From: Acidobacteriota bacterium | GTDB taxonomy: Bacteria > Acidobacteriota > Terriglobia > Terriglobales > Acidobacteriaceae | Direction of reading: 5' to 3' | Assembly (NCBI GenBank): GCA_019351975.1 | Contig: JABBOG010000027.1 | Location: 1 to 49,072 of the forward strand | DNA length: 49,072 bases | Shown: positions 25,876 through 34,686 of the stretch, piece by piece | Position numbering within the stretch: position 1 is the first letter of the stretch | Layout: each line of letters starts with the position of its first letter | Program-made: the position numbers and the translations under genes | Notes under the pieces: model-generated | What the model was told of the DNA's origin: nothing | Databases searched by the model: none | Seen by the model: only the letters and a program-made list of their open reading frames with translations

Positions 25876-27807
25876 ATGCGGTCGTCTCATTGCCAGGCTG
25901 GGGTAGGTGTGGTGTCGGTGCGCAGGGTTTTGGCTGCGATGTGCGTGGCGCAAGTGCTGGGGGCGTTGGGCTGCATTGCGCAAAGCGCGAAGCCGGTGAT
26001 TACGAAGATTGATCCACCGAACTGGTTTACGCATGTTCCGGACTCACTGTTGCTGGTGCATGGGGAGCATCTGGAAAAGACGAGATTTACGGTTCGAGGG
26101 AAGGGGGCGAGAGTTGAGCGGGCGACGAGTTCGCCCAGTGGGCACTGGGCCTTTGTGACTCTGGAGACGCAGTCCGCGCATGCCGGGCAGGTGGAGATTG
26201 TGGCGACGAATTCGCAAGGCAAGGCCGAGGTTTCGTATGAGCTGAAGGCGAAGCGCAGCGAGGCGGAGCAGCCAAAAGGATTCAGCTCTGCCGACGTAAT
26301 GTATCTGATCATGCCGGATCGTTTTGCTGACGGAAATGCGGCCAACGATCACCTGACTTGGTTCCCCGATAAAGATGATCGCAGCCTGGCGCGCGCTTAT
26401 CACGGCGGGGATCTGCGCGGGATTGAGCAACATCTGAATTATCTGCAGAAGCTGGGCGTGACAACGATCTGGACGACGCCGCTGTATGACAACAGTGGGA
26501 ACAAGTCTGGTCAGACCTATCATGGGTACAGTGCAACGGATATGTATGCAGTCGATCCGCACTTTGGCACGATCGCGGACTATAGGGCGCTGGTGGAAGC
26601 GGCGCACGCGCGCGGGTTGAAGGTGGTGCTGGATACGGTTCCAAATCACGTAGGGCCTGGGCATCCGTGGGTGAAGGATGAGCCGACGCCGGACTGGTTC
26701 CATGGCACGGCGCAGAAGCATATCAAGGTTGATGATGACTTTGCGAGTGTGACAGACCCGCACGCGAGTGCGGCACGAAGGGATATTCTGCTGAACGGAT
26801 GGTTTGCAGATGTGCTGCCGGATTTGAACCAGGACAATCCACTGGTGGCCAAATACCTGATTCAGAATGCGATCTGGTGGATTGAATCGGCGGGGATCGA
26901 CGGCCTGCGGATCGATACGTTTCCGTACGTTCCACGGAAGTTCTGGCATGAGTATGACGCAGAGCTGCATGCGTTTTATCCGCACATCGCGGAGGTGGGA
27001 GAGGTCTTCAACAAGGATCCGCATGTGACGAGTTTTTTCGCTGGGGGGCGCGCGAACACGGGAAGCGATGGCACGTTCGATACGATGCTGGATACACCGT
27101 TTGACTATCCGATGTACTTTGCGTTGCGGGGTGCTCTGACGCACCACATGCCGATGACGGCGATCTCGGACGTGCTCGAAGAGGACACGCTGTATCCGCA
27201 TCCGAATCGGCTGGTGATCTTTTTGGGTAATCACGATACGAAGCGGTTTCTGTCGGAGCCTGGAGCGAACGCTGCTGCGCTGCGCGTTGGATTGGGGTTG
27301 CTGGCGACGCTGCGTGGGATGCCACAACTGTACTACGGCGATGAGATTGGGATGACGGGCGGGGATGATCCGGAGAACCGCAAGGATTTTCCAGGAGGCT
27401 TCAAGGGCGACGCGATCAACGCGTTTACGGGGGAGGGGCTGAGCGCGGAGCAGCGATCGATGCAGGATTGGGTGCGAACGCTGATGCAGTTGCGGGATCG
27501 AACGCCGGTGTTGCAGACAGGCGAGCTGCAGACAGTGCTTGCAGATGAGCAGACGCTGGCGTTCGTGCGGGCGATGAAGACGGAAGAGAATTGCGCGACG
27601 GCACCGTCTTCGGTGCGGTATCTCGTGGTGGTCAACAATAGTGTGCGTGCAAAGGATGTTGTTGTGCCGAGTGCAGCGAACCCGTTGACAGGCTGTAGCC
27701 GCTATTCGTCAATGGTGGAGGATGGCGCTGCGGCGGAGTTTGAAGCCGACAAGCTGCGGGTCCATCTGCCAGGGCAGACGATCGGCGTGTTTGAGGTGCA
27801 GCGGTAG
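25876..27807 (+). CDS. Secreted GH13 alpha-glucan hydrolase, neopullulanase/SusA-like
   Basis: A 643-residue exported glycoside hydrolase of family 13. The signal region (VRRVLAAMCVAQVLGALGC) is followed by a beta-sandwich of the cyclomaltodextrinase N-terminal type (about 40-130, beginning ITKIDPPNWFTHVPDSLLLV), then the TIM barrel. The catalytic triad is visible: nucleophile Asp347 in GLRIDTFPY, acid/base Glu376 in VGEVF and Asp454 in GNHDT. Extra family blocks are VMYLIMPDRFADG, DTVPNHVG and PQLYYGDEIGM. It should cleave alpha-1,4 and perhaps alpha-1,6 bonds of maltodextrins, pullulan or cyclodextrins in the periplasm or at the surface. The ATG at 25876 has AGGACAGGGG upstream; a GTG at 25870 is also possible. 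Its neighbours are a TonB receptor and a membrane-bound regulator. Confidence 0.92.
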   Translation: MRSSHCQAGVGVVSVRRVLAAMCVAQVLGALGCIAQSAKPVITKIDPPNWFTHVPDSLLLVHGEHLEKTRFTVRGKGARVERATSSPSGHWAFVTLETQSAHAGQVEIVATNSQGKAEVSYELKAKRSEAEQPKGFSSADVMYLIMPDRFADGNAANDHLTWFPDKDDRSLARAYHGGDLRGIEQHLNYLQKLGVTTIWTTPLYDNSGNKSGQTYHGYSATDMYAVDPHFGTIADYRALVEAAHARGLKVVLDTVPNHVGPGHPWVKDEPTPDWFHGTAQKHIKVDDDFASVTDPHASAARRDILLNGWFADVLPDLNQDNPLVAKYLIQNAIWWIESAGIDGLRIDTFPYVPRKFWHEYDAELHAFYPHIAEVGEVFNKDPHVTSFFAGGRANTGSDGTFDTMLDTPFDYPMYFALRGALTHHMPMTAISDVLEEDTLYPHPNRLVIFLGNHDTKRFLSEPGANAAALRVGLGLLATLRGMPQLYYGDEIGMTGGDDPENRKDFPGGFKGDAINAFTGEGLSAEQRSMQDWVRTLMQLRDRTPVLQTGELQTVLADEQTLAFVRAMKTEENCATAPSSVRYLVVVNNSVRAKDVVVPSAANPLTGCSRYSSMVEDGAAAEFEADKLRVHLPGQTIGVFEVQR

Positions 27808-27829
27808 GGGACGCGCTGTTGAGGGAACT

Positions 27830-29134
27830 TTAGCGGATGGCGAGTTCGTCGAGCCAGGTGTAGAACTCAGGGAAGGAGATGCTGGCGGCTTCGGAACCGA
27901 GGATCTCTGTGGGGCCGTGAGCGCGGAGGGCGGCGATAGAGAAGGCCATGGCGATACGGTGATCCATGCCGGAGTCGATGGAGGCGCCGTGCAAGGCCTG
28001 GTTCCCGGGGATATCCATGCCGTCTTCGTGCTCGGTAACCTCGGCGCCCATGGCCCGGAGGTTTTTGACGACAAGTGCTATGCGGTCGGACTCCTTGACG
28101 CGGAGTTCTTTGGCGTCGCGGATGCGGATGCCGTTTTCGGTGTAAGGGGCGATGGCGGCGAGGACGGGAATCTCATCAATGAGTTGCGCGGCGAGCTGGC
28201 CGGAGATATCCATGCCGCGAAGGGTGCGCCCGCGGTTGACCTGGATAGTGCCGACCATCTCACCGTGGGCGTCCTGAATGTCGAGGACCTTGATGACGCC
28301 GCCCATGGAGATAATGACGTCGAGGAGACTGGCGCGGGTGGGGTTCATGCCGAGTGAGTCGAGGACGAGATTGGAGTCTTCGAAGAGGAGCGAAGCACAG
28401 AGAAAGAAGGCGGCGGAGGACATGTCGCCGGGGACGGTGGCGTCGATGGCGTGGAGTTTCTGGCCGCCGAGGATGGAGAGGCGGTCATCGTCACGCTGGA
28501 GGGTGGCACCGAAGGCGCGGAGGGCATGCTCGGAGTGGTCGCGGGTGCGGACGCGCTCGGCAATGGAGGTGGTTCCGTTGGCCTGGAGGCCGGCAAAGAG
28601 GACGGCGGTTTTGACCTGCGCGCTGGCGATGGGTGCTTCGAAGTCGATTGCTGTGAGCGGCGTGCCGTGGACGGTCATGGGAGCGTGGCCGTCGGTGAGG
28701 TCGATTCGCGCGCCCATCTGCTGCAGAGGCTTGCGAATGCGTTCCATGGGACGGAGGGTGAGGGACTCGTCGCCGATGAAGCGGAAGGTGGCGGGCTGGG
28801 CGGCGACGAGGCCGGCAAGCATGCGCATGGTGGAGCCGGAGTTGCCGCAATCGAGTTGTGTTGACGGTTGGATGAATTGGCCTGCGGTGCCGGTGACGGA
28901 GATCGTCTTGGCTTCAACGGAGATCTTTGCGCCGAGAGACGCCATGCAGGCGAGGGAGCTATGGGGGTCTGCACCGGTGGAGAAATTGGTGATCCGCGAA
29001 GTGCCTTCCGCGAAACCTGCGAGCATGGCGTAGCGATGGGAGATGGATTTATCGCCGGGCAGCATAAGGGAGCCACGGAAGCCGCGTGCGGGGGGGATGA
29101 TTTGCGTCGCTGAATGATTTGTGGCGGAAGACAT
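27830..29134 (-). CDS. aroA: 3-phosphoshikimate 1-carboxyvinyltransferase (EPSP synthase)
   Basis: A 434-residue cytoplasmic enzyme of the shikimate pathway that joins PEP and shikimate-3-phosphate. The sequence has LPGDKSISHRYAML near the N terminus, DCGNSGSTMRMLAG, the RPMERIRKPLQQMGA block and the C-terminal IRDAKELRVKESDRI with SGMDHRIAMAFSIA, all standard. The glycine of the GNSG loop that contacts PEP is present, so nothing marks it as intrinsically glyphosate-resistant. The ATG lies in taagcgcatgtcttc with no ribosome site, and the same 15 bp surround the start of hpt. It is 51 bp downstream of hpt and probably co-transcribed with it, and it converges on the GH13 gene with 22 bp between stops. 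Confidence 0.96.
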   Translation of the reverse strand: MSSATNHSATQIIPPARGFRGSLMLPGDKSISHRYAMLAGFAEGTSRITNFSTGADPHSSLACMASLGAKISVEAKTISVTGTAGQFIQPSTQLDCGNSGSTMRMLAGLVAAQPATFRFIGDESLTLRPMERIRKPLQQMGARIDLTDGHAPMTVHGTPLTAIDFEAPIASAQVKTAVLFAGLQANGTTSIAERVRTRDHSEHALRAFGATLQRDDDRLSILGGQKLHAIDATVPGDMSSAAFFLCASLLFEDSNLVLDSLGMNPTRASLLDVIISMGGVIKVLDIQDAHGEMVGTIQVNRGRTLRGMDISGQLAAQLIDEIPVLAAIAPYTENGIRIRDAKELRVKESDRIALVVKNLRAMGAEVTEHEDGMDIPGNQALHGASIDSGMDHRIAMAFSIAALRAHGPTEILGSEAASISFPEFYTWLDELAIR

Positions 29135-29185
29135 GCGCTTATTTTAGTGTTTTCAGAGTGGACGCCACTGCGTGACGTTCATGGG

Positions 29186-29749
29186 CTAATGTCCGGGAGG
29201 GTTTTCTGGATAGAGGCGGATTTCGGGGATGCCGCGATAGCGTTCGGCGTAATCCATACCGTAACCGATGACGAAGCGATTCGGAATTTTGAAGCAGGAG
29301 TAGTCGGCTTCGATGGGAACAAGGCGGCGCTCGGGTTTGTCGAGGCAGGTGGCTATTTTGAGCGAGGCAGGCTTGTGCTGCAGCATGAGGCCACGCAGAT
29401 AGCTGAGCGTCAGGCCAGTATCAAGGATGTCTTCCACGATGATGACGTGCCGGCCTTCGATGGGATTGTCGATATCTTTAATGAGCTTGACGGCGCCGGA
29501 GGAGACGCGCGCGCGGCCATAGCTGGATACGGCTACAAAGTCGAAGGTGTTGTCGACTTTGATGGCTCGGGCGAGATCTGCGAGAAAGATGGCGGCACCT
29601 TTGAGGACGCCGATAAGGACGACGGACTTTCCAGCATATTCGTGGGATATCTCCTCTCCGAGTGCAGCGACCCGTTGGGCAATTTGCTCTGCAGAGAAGA
29701 GAACTTCCATCTCGTCCGGGGACACGAAGGCGGGCACTGAAGAAGACAT
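29186..29749 (-). CDS. hpt: Hypoxanthine phosphoribosyltransferase
   Basis: A 187-residue type I phosphoribosyltransferase that salvages hypoxanthine (and often guanine) with PRPP in the cytoplasm. The PRPP-binding motif VIIVEDILDTGLTLSYL is intact, VVLIGVLKGAAIFLADL is the first PRPP loop, and VSSYGRARVSSG is the flexible catalytic loop. The conserved end FVIGYGMDYAERYRGIPEI fits Hpt of this length. It is divergent from the lgt-like gene, with 122 bp between the two starts, and leads into aroA. The start has no ribosome site. Confidence 0.95.
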   Translation of the reverse strand: MSSSVPAFVSPDEMEVLFSAEQIAQRVAALGEEISHEYAGKSVVLIGVLKGAAIFLADLARAIKVDNTFDFVAVSSYGRARVSSGAVKLIKDIDNPIEGRHVIIVEDILDTGLTLSYLRGLMLQHKPASLKIATCLDKPERRLVPIEADYSCFKIPNRFVIGYGMDYAERYRGIPEIRLYPENPPGH

Positions 29750-29871
29750 GCGCTTAGATTACGCGAAAGATAGCGCGACGAACATAGGGAGTGGTGCGCA
29801 GCACGTGAGGAAATCAGGGGCGAAATCGTGGAATGCCTTGCGGCGCACATCGCCGTTATACTGGGAATAGC
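29750..29871. promoter_or_regulatory. Divergent promoter region of hpt-aroA and lgt-like gene
   Basis: These 122 bp must carry the promoters for both directions. I see no strong consensus, inverted repeat or riboswitch in it. Confidence 0.3.
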
Positions 29872-30762
29872 ATGTATCCGTATATCAATCTCGGCTTCGC
29901 ACACGTTGGTACGTTCGGGCTTCTGCTGTGGCTGGCGGCAGTCTGCGGGGTCATCGTATTACACAAGAACTTTGTTCGTAATGGCGTCGACGCTGACGCG
30001 CTCAACGTGGTGACGATGGTGGTGATCGCAGGGATCATCGGTGCAAAGCTGTGGCATGAGCTGGAAAACGTCAGAGATTTTGAGGCAGCCTGGCGGCTGA
30101 TTTTGATGCCGGGGTGGAGCCATCCCGGCGAAGTCGCGCTAGGATTTCTGCATTGGTTTCAAGCCGGGTTCGCGTGGTTCGGGGGTCTTCTGGCGGGCGT
30201 GGCAATGCTGATGTATCAGGGGCATGTGGCCCATCCGAATGGGTTAAGCGGTCGCCGTGCGGCGCTGAGGATGCTGGATTTGGCGGCTCCAGCGGCGGCG
30301 ATCGGATATGGCGTTGGGCGCATAGGATGTCTAACTTCAGGTGACGGTGATTATGGAATGAACACGACGTTGCCGTGGGGTGTACACATGGCAAACGGTG
30401 CGGACCGTTTTCATCAGGCGCTGGTGCTGCCGAACCCGCCCAATGCGCTGGTTCAGCCTACGCCGTTGTATGAGTTTTTGTTTGCTATGGTGCTGGCGCT
30501 GTGGCTGTGGAAGCGCGGAGCGAAGGCGATGCCTTTAGGGTTTTTGACAGGCGAGTACCTCATGCTGAGCGGAATCGGACGATTTCTAGTGGAGTTTGTG
30601 CGCATTAATCCGCGGCTCTACTGGGGAATGTCGAATGCACAGGTGGCGGCGCTGGGTAGCATCGCGTTCGGCGCAGCCATGATGTATGTGACACGGTCCA
30701 ACAGGGCCGTGGAAGGGAAGCCGCTGCTGAAACAGCAGAAGGATGCTGTAGCGACCGTATAG
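29872..30762 (+). CDS. lgt: Prolipoprotein diacylglyceryl transferase family protein (divergent Lgt)
   Basis: A 296-residue inner-membrane protein with about seven hydrophobic segments that resembles Lgt, the enzyme that moves diacylglycerol from phosphatidylglycerol to lipoprotein cysteines. It has the length and order of the family: AWFGGLLAGV, a GRIGC signature, TPLYEFLFAMVLALWLWKR and GRFLVEFVR near the end. It departs at key places. The histidine of the SFHGG loop is Phe here (AWFGG), and the signature is GRIGCLTSGDGDYG rather than GRIGN with the following Asn/Glu. It may be a variant Lgt or a paralogue with another lipid-transfer job. The ATG at 29872 fits the family start (YPYINLG); a longer frame from 29833 adds an unrelated leader. 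Confidence 0.75.
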   Translation: MYPYINLGFAHVGTFGLLLWLAAVCGVIVLHKNFVRNGVDADALNVVTMVVIAGIIGAKLWHELENVRDFEAAWRLILMPGWSHPGEVALGFLHWFQAGFAWFGGLLAGVAMLMYQGHVAHPNGLSGRRAALRMLDLAAPAAAIGYGVGRIGCLTSGDGDYGMNTTLPWGVHMANGADRFHQALVLPNPPNALVQPTPLYEFLFAMVLALWLWKRGAKAMPLGFLTGEYLMLSGIGRFLVEFVRINPRLYWGMSNAQVAALGSIAFGAAMMYVTRSNRAVEGKPLLKQQKDAVATV

Positions 30763-30887
30763 GCGTAGGCGCAGCTGTGTTTGGTACGCTTCCGGTCGCG
30801 TCGGAGTAAACTTGCGCTGTACGTGCAGCCGGAGCGGAACTTAACGTAGAAGTATGCGCTGTATGGTCATCTCGAGGTTTTGGTTTA

Positions 30888-32420
30888 TTGTTGCAACCGC
30901 GCCTACACATCAAGCTCTCGCAACGTCAGGCTCTCACTCCAGGTTTGGTGCAGATGGTCAGTGTCCTGGCCCTGAACAAGCTTGAGTTGAAGGAGATGAT
31001 TGATAGCGAACTGGTCGAAAATCCGATATTAGAGGAGATTGACGAGTTTGCCGAGAGTCTGGATGAACGATCCCGTAAAGAGGGGGACCGGGAACGAAGT
31101 GCGGAGGAGATAGCGGCGAGCACGGACCAGAAGGAGCTCGACCCGTTCGACGAGATCGACTTCGGAAGCTATTTTCAGGATTATCTTGATCCGGGGTTCC
31201 GAACGGGATCCAGTTTCGATGACATGGAAAAGCCTTCGTTTGAGCAGTTTCTATCACAGCCAAGTACACTTGCGGATCATCTCGCGTGGCAGGTCAGCTC
31301 TCTAAACGTGCAAGCGGAACTGAAGCAGGCTGTCGAACTGTTCATCGGAAATTTAAATGAAGATGGGTACCTGGCGGCTAGCTCGGAGGAACTGGCGGAG
31401 TCTCTTGCTGCATTGTTAAAGCCTTCGGCGTTGGAGCAGTGGGATCCGATGGTGGTGGTAGAGCAGGCCAGAGGCGTCATGGCGCGGCTTGATCCAGCGG
31501 GCGTAGGTGCGCGTGATTTGCGAGAATGCCTGTTGTGGCAGTTGGAAGAACAGCGTCGGCAGATGGACCTTGCGGGGATGCGGGCGGCAGGGATGGAAGA
31601 CAGCGCATCGATGGAGGTGGTGTTCCGGCTTGCCTTGAAGATCGTGGGTGAGCATCTGGTGCTTCTTCAGAAGAAAGACGTGCGCGACCTGGCAAGATTC
31701 TGCGAAGCGTCGGAGGAGAAGGTAAACCGAGCGATTGAGTTGATTCGAGCTCTCGATCCGCGGCCCGGGCAGCGGTACAACCAGACGGAGACGCGGCTGA
31801 TTGAACCCGATGTTGCGTTTGTCAAACGCGATGACGTGTATGTGGTGGTGATGAATGAGGAGGATCTTCCGGCGCTGAGGCTAAATCGCGCATACAGCCG
31901 GATGCTGCGCGAGAAGACTACGGAACGGGAAGTAAAGGACTACGTGAAGGAGCGGTATAAATCCGCAGTCCAGTTGCTGCGCAACATTGAGCAGCGAAAG
32001 AACACCATCGTACGAACCTGTGAGGTGATCGTGCGACGACAGGCTGAGTTTCTGGAGCGAGGTGTGGAAGGGCTGCACCCAATGATGATCAAAGAGGTGG
32101 CGGAGGAGATTGGGGTCCATCCCTCTACCGTAAGCCGCGCTGTGGCAAATAAATATGTGCACACCACACAAGGGGTTTATGAGCTAAGATTCTTCTTTTC
32201 AGAAGGTGTTGGCGGTCCAGAAGGCGGAGATATGCCGCTGCTGTTGCTGAAGCGGCGTGTGAAGAAGCTGATTGAAGAGGAGGATTCTCGAAAGCCGTGG
32301 ACAGATGAACAACTTGCGGCGGAGTTGCAGCGGCAGGGGATCCATGTGACGCGGCGAACGGTAGCGAAGTACAGGGAAGATTTGCATATACCGGGTGCGT
32401 ACCACAGGCGGCAGCGTTAG
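30888..32420 (+). CDS. rpoN: RNA polymerase sigma-54 factor RpoN
   Basis: A 510-residue alternative sigma factor that directs RNA polymerase to -24/-12 promoters and needs an AAA+ activator. Region I (about 1-50) is glutamine/leucine-rich, with LHIKLSQRQALTPGLVQMV. An acidic linker follows (about 55-110), then the core-binding domain (QVSSLNVQAELKQAVELFIG, PAGVGARDLRECLLWQL), a helix-turn-helix (GVHPSTVSRAVANKYV) and the RpoN box TRRTVAKYRE near the C terminus. The TTG at 30888 is the start, with GAGG 10 nt upstream, and gives the usual N terminus; no ATG is available in frame. It is followed by hpf, the classical rpoN neighbour. Confidence 0.95.
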   Translation: MLQPRLHIKLSQRQALTPGLVQMVSVLALNKLELKEMIDSELVENPILEEIDEFAESLDERSRKEGDRERSAEEIAASTDQKELDPFDEIDFGSYFQDYLDPGFRTGSSFDDMEKPSFEQFLSQPSTLADHLAWQVSSLNVQAELKQAVELFIGNLNEDGYLAASSEELAESLAALLKPSALEQWDPMVVVEQARGVMARLDPAGVGARDLRECLLWQLEEQRRQMDLAGMRAAGMEDSASMEVVFRLALKIVGEHLVLLQKKDVRDLARFCEASEEKVNRAIELIRALDPRPGQRYNQTETRLIEPDVAFVKRDDVYVVVMNEEDLPALRLNRAYSRMLREKTTEREVKDYVKERYKSAVQLLRNIEQRKNTIVRTCEVIVRRQAEFLERGVEGLHPMMIKEVAEEIGVHPSTVSRAVANKYVHTTQGVYELRFFFSEGVGGPEGGDMPLLLLKRRVKKLIEEEDSRKPWTDEQLAAELQRQGIHVTRRTVAKYREDLHIPGAYHRRQR

Positions 32421-32495
32421 TTGATCGACGCGACGCTGAGCGGCCGCATCTCACTAAACTCAGCCGCGGCCATCCGGCTGCAAGGAGAACGATCG

Positions 32496-32813
32496 ATGAT
32501 CATTGAATACACGGGACGTCACACAACGGTCACGCCAAAGCATAAATCCCTGGTGGAAGCGGGGATGGAACGAATTGATCGCGTTACGAACCGGTGCACA
32601 AGCGCACATGTGATTCTGGAGGAAGACAAGTACCGGAAGATCGCTGAAGTAACGGTGCAGTGCCGAGGAGAAAAGCTTGTGGCGACGAGCGAAGCAACCG
32701 AGATGGAGACGGCATTGCACGACGCCCTGCAGAAGGTTGAGATGCAGGCGATTCGCCATAAGGAGCGACACACAACCGTCCGTGATCATCAATCGAAGCC
32801 GTTGGCGGTGTGA
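32496..32813 (+). CDS. hpf: Ribosome hibernation promoting factor, short HPF/YfiA family
   Basis: A 105-residue ribosome-binding protein that blocks and dimerises idle ribosomes. MIIEYTGRHTTVTPKHKSLV, the ARIDRV-like helix (ERIDRVTNRCTSAHVIL) and the strand set KIAEVTVQCRGEKLVATSEA, ending MQAIRHKERH, fit the HPF fold. It lacks the C-terminal dimerisation domain of long HPF, so it is the short form. AAGGAG stands just before the ATG at 32496; a longer frame back to 32421 is not supported. It lies 75 bp downstream of rpoN and is probably in its transcript. Confidence 0.92.
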   Translation: MIIEYTGRHTTVTPKHKSLVEAGMERIDRVTNRCTSAHVILEEDKYRKIAEVTVQCRGEKLVATSEATEMETALHDALQKVEMQAIRHKERHTTVRDHQSKPLAV

Positions 32814-32820
32814 TTCTTTC

Positions 32821-32854
32821 GGCGCTATCGCGTGCGGAAAGCCGCGATAGCGCC
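32821..32854. terminator. Strong hairpin between convergent hpf and M16 protease genes
   Basis: A perfect 12-bp stem (ggcgctatcgcg 32821-32832 with cgcgatagcgcc 32843-32854) with a 10-nt loop begins 7 bp after the hpf stop, and the convergent protease gene ends at 32891. There is no U run on either side, so it may end or protect both transcripts without being a textbook terminator. Confidence 0.6.
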
Positions 32855-32890
32855 ACGTGAACTGGAAGCATCGGCTTCGAGGCAAGGGGT

Positions 32891-34213
32891 TCAGCAGGTC
32901 ATTTGCGAGCGGGTGAGTTTAAGGGGGCCCAGGTTACCGAGCAGGGTCAATGCAAGTAGGTCGGGGCGGAGGAGGTCGTTAGCGATGTGCTGGATGTCGG
33001 CGGCGGTGACTCGATCGATCTCGGCGGTAATCTCATCGATGGAGAAGAAGCGGCCCCAATACATTTGCTGGCGGGCGAGGGAGGACATACGTGAGCCCGA
33101 TGTTTCGAGGCCGAGAACCATGTTGCCCTTGATCTGGTTTTTGGCGCGGTCAAGCTCTTCCTCAGTAACGGTGTGTTTTTTAATGCGGGTAAATTCTGTG
33201 AGGGTGAGTTGGAGCACTTCCTCAATGTTGGCGATGGCGCAACCGGCATAGACGGAGAGGGTGCCGGTGTCGCGAAAAGGGCTGAGCTCGGAGTAGATGC
33301 TGTAGGCGAGGCCGCGCTCTTCGCGGATGGACTGGAAGAGGCGCGAGCTCATGCCGCCGCCGAGAATGCTGTTGAGCAGGAAGGCGGTGTAGCGGGTGGG
33401 TGAGGCGACCGGCGGGGCTGGAACGGCCAAACAGAACTGAACCTGTTCGAGGGACTTCTTGTTTTTGAGGGTGATGTGGGGGTTGGTCTGCGGGGGATTG
33501 GGGCGGGCAATCTTTTCGCTGGAGGTGGCGGAGAGTGAGGCGAAGGCGGCGGCGACCTGGGCGACGAAGTCATCGTGGTCGAGGTTGCCGGCGGCGGTGA
33601 AGACCATGTTGGCGGGGGTGAAGCGGCGGGCGTACTCGGCGAGGACGATGTCCTGGGTGAAGGAGGAGACGGTTTTGGCGGTGCCGAGAATGGGGCGGCC
33701 GAGGGCGTCGTTGGGCCAGAACTTCTGAGTGAAGAGCTCGTGGACGAGGTAGTCGGGGTTGTCTTCGTCCATTTTGATCTCTTCGAGGATGACGCCCTGC
33801 TCTTTGGCGATGTCTTCGGGCGAAAACGTGGGGTGGAGGACGAGATCGGAGAGCAGATCAAGGGCGATGGGGACATGCTCATCGAGGACTTTAAGGTTGA
33901 AGCAGATGGTCTCTTTGCCGGTAAAGGCGTCAAGGTTGCCGCCGATGGCGTCGACTTCGCGCGCGAACTGGCTGGCGGAGCGGGTGGTGGTGCCCTTGAA
34001 GACCATGTGCTCGATGAAGTGGGAGATGCCGTTGACTTCGGGGGATTCGTCGCGGGAGCCGCAGTCGATCCAGATGCCCATAGCGACGGACCGCAGGTGG
34101 GGCATGCGCTCCGTGAGGACGAGCAGGCCGTTGGGGAGGGTGGTGGTGCGGATGTCGCGGAGGTGCGGAGTAGTGAGGGCGGCGTTTTCGGCGAGAGGGA
34201 CGGAGATCGGCAT
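32891..34213 (-). CDS. M16-family zinc metalloprotease
   Basis: A 440-residue peptidase of the pitrilysin/processing-peptidase family. The inverted zinc motif is HFIEH (His65, Glu68, His69), with the third ligand expected in the downstream helix around EQGVILEEIKMDEDNP. The family start TTTLPNGLLVLTERMP and the glycine-rich C-terminal loop SILGGGMSSRLFQSIREERGLAYSI are present. The length fits a single-chain two-domain M16B peptidase. No signal peptide is seen, so it probably acts in the cytoplasm. The ATG at 34213 lacks a ribosome site but gives the expected length. It is downstream of a DUF4440-like gene with a 13-bp gap. Confidence 0.92.
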   Translation of the reverse strand: MPISVPLAENAALTTPHLRDIRTTTLPNGLLVLTERMPHLRSVAMGIWIDCGSRDESPEVNGISHFIEHMVFKGTTTRSASQFAREVDAIGGNLDAFTGKETICFNLKVLDEHVPIALDLLSDLVLHPTFSPEDIAKEQGVILEEIKMDEDNPDYLVHELFTQKFWPNDALGRPILGTAKTVSSFTQDIVLAEYARRFTPANMVFTAAGNLDHDDFVAQVAAAFASLSATSSEKIARPNPPQTNPHITLKNKKSLEQVQFCLAVPAPPVASPTRYTAFLLNSILGGGMSSRLFQSIREERGLAYSIYSELSPFRDTGTLSVYAGCAIANIEEVLQLTLTEFTRIKKHTVTEEELDRAKNQIKGNMVLGLETSGSRMSSLARQQMYWGRFFSIDEITAEIDRVTAADIQHIANDLLRPDLLALTLLGNLGPLKLTRSQMTC

Positions 34214-34226
34214 TAAGGCTATTGTT

Positions 34227-34655
34227 TCATGGCGCGACCGCGATGTCGTCTTCGTTGGCGGAGACGAGGGTGCCCTGGTGGTAGAGGATCTGCCAGCCGA
34301 AGGGGGTGCGGTGCCAGAGGGTGGAGCGGCGGGTGAGGCGGTCGGACTGGCGGAGGCTGTACGTTAGCAGAAACGTGTCGGGGGAGAGTTGGCGGAGGGC
34401 GTGGCCGGAGGCTCGCCAGCGGAGGGTGGCGGCGTTGGCGGGAGGGTTGTCGGCGAGGGTTTGAAGGATGAAATCACGGCTGTAACGGCGGCCGGAGGCC
34501 CCGACTTCCCAGTAGTCGGGTGCAGTGCGGCGCTCGAAGTCGGCGGATTCGAGGCCGAATTCGGGAGTGTGGAAGATGGGTTCGAGGGGACGAAGTTCGT
34601 CGAGGACTGGCGCGAGGGCGGGGTCGGTGGTGAAGAAGGTTTTGCGTGACGCCAT
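34227..34655 (-). CDS. DUF4440 / NTF2-like small protein
   Basis: A 142-residue protein that resembles DUF4440 members of the NTF2-like fold: LRPLEPIFHTPEFGLESADFERRTAPDYWEVGASGRRYSR opens it, and it closes with a strand TPFGWQILYHQGT. These proteins form small cone-shaped cavities and may be enzymes or binders; the role here is unknown. The start is the ATG at 34653-34655, with GGAG upstream. A much longer open frame continues on the minus strand to 35147, but that stretch is the antisense of rlmN and reads as low complexity. It precedes the M16 protease by 13 bp and is divergent from rlmN. Confidence 0.7.
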   Translation of the reverse strand: MASRKTFFTTDPALAPVLDELRPLEPIFHTPEFGLESADFERRTAPDYWEVGASGRRYSRDFILQTLADNPPANAATLRWRASGHALRQLSPDTFLLTYSLRQSDRLTRRSTLWHRTPFGWQILYHQGTLVSANEDDIAVAP

Positions 34656-34686
34656 GTCTCCATTGTAGGAGCGGTAGACTTGAAGG

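Noticed and set aside
30763-30887. A sigma-54 type promoter (tggtacg with a downstream GC) ahead of rpoN.
   Set aside because: The GG and GC elements are not at the required 10-bp spacing.
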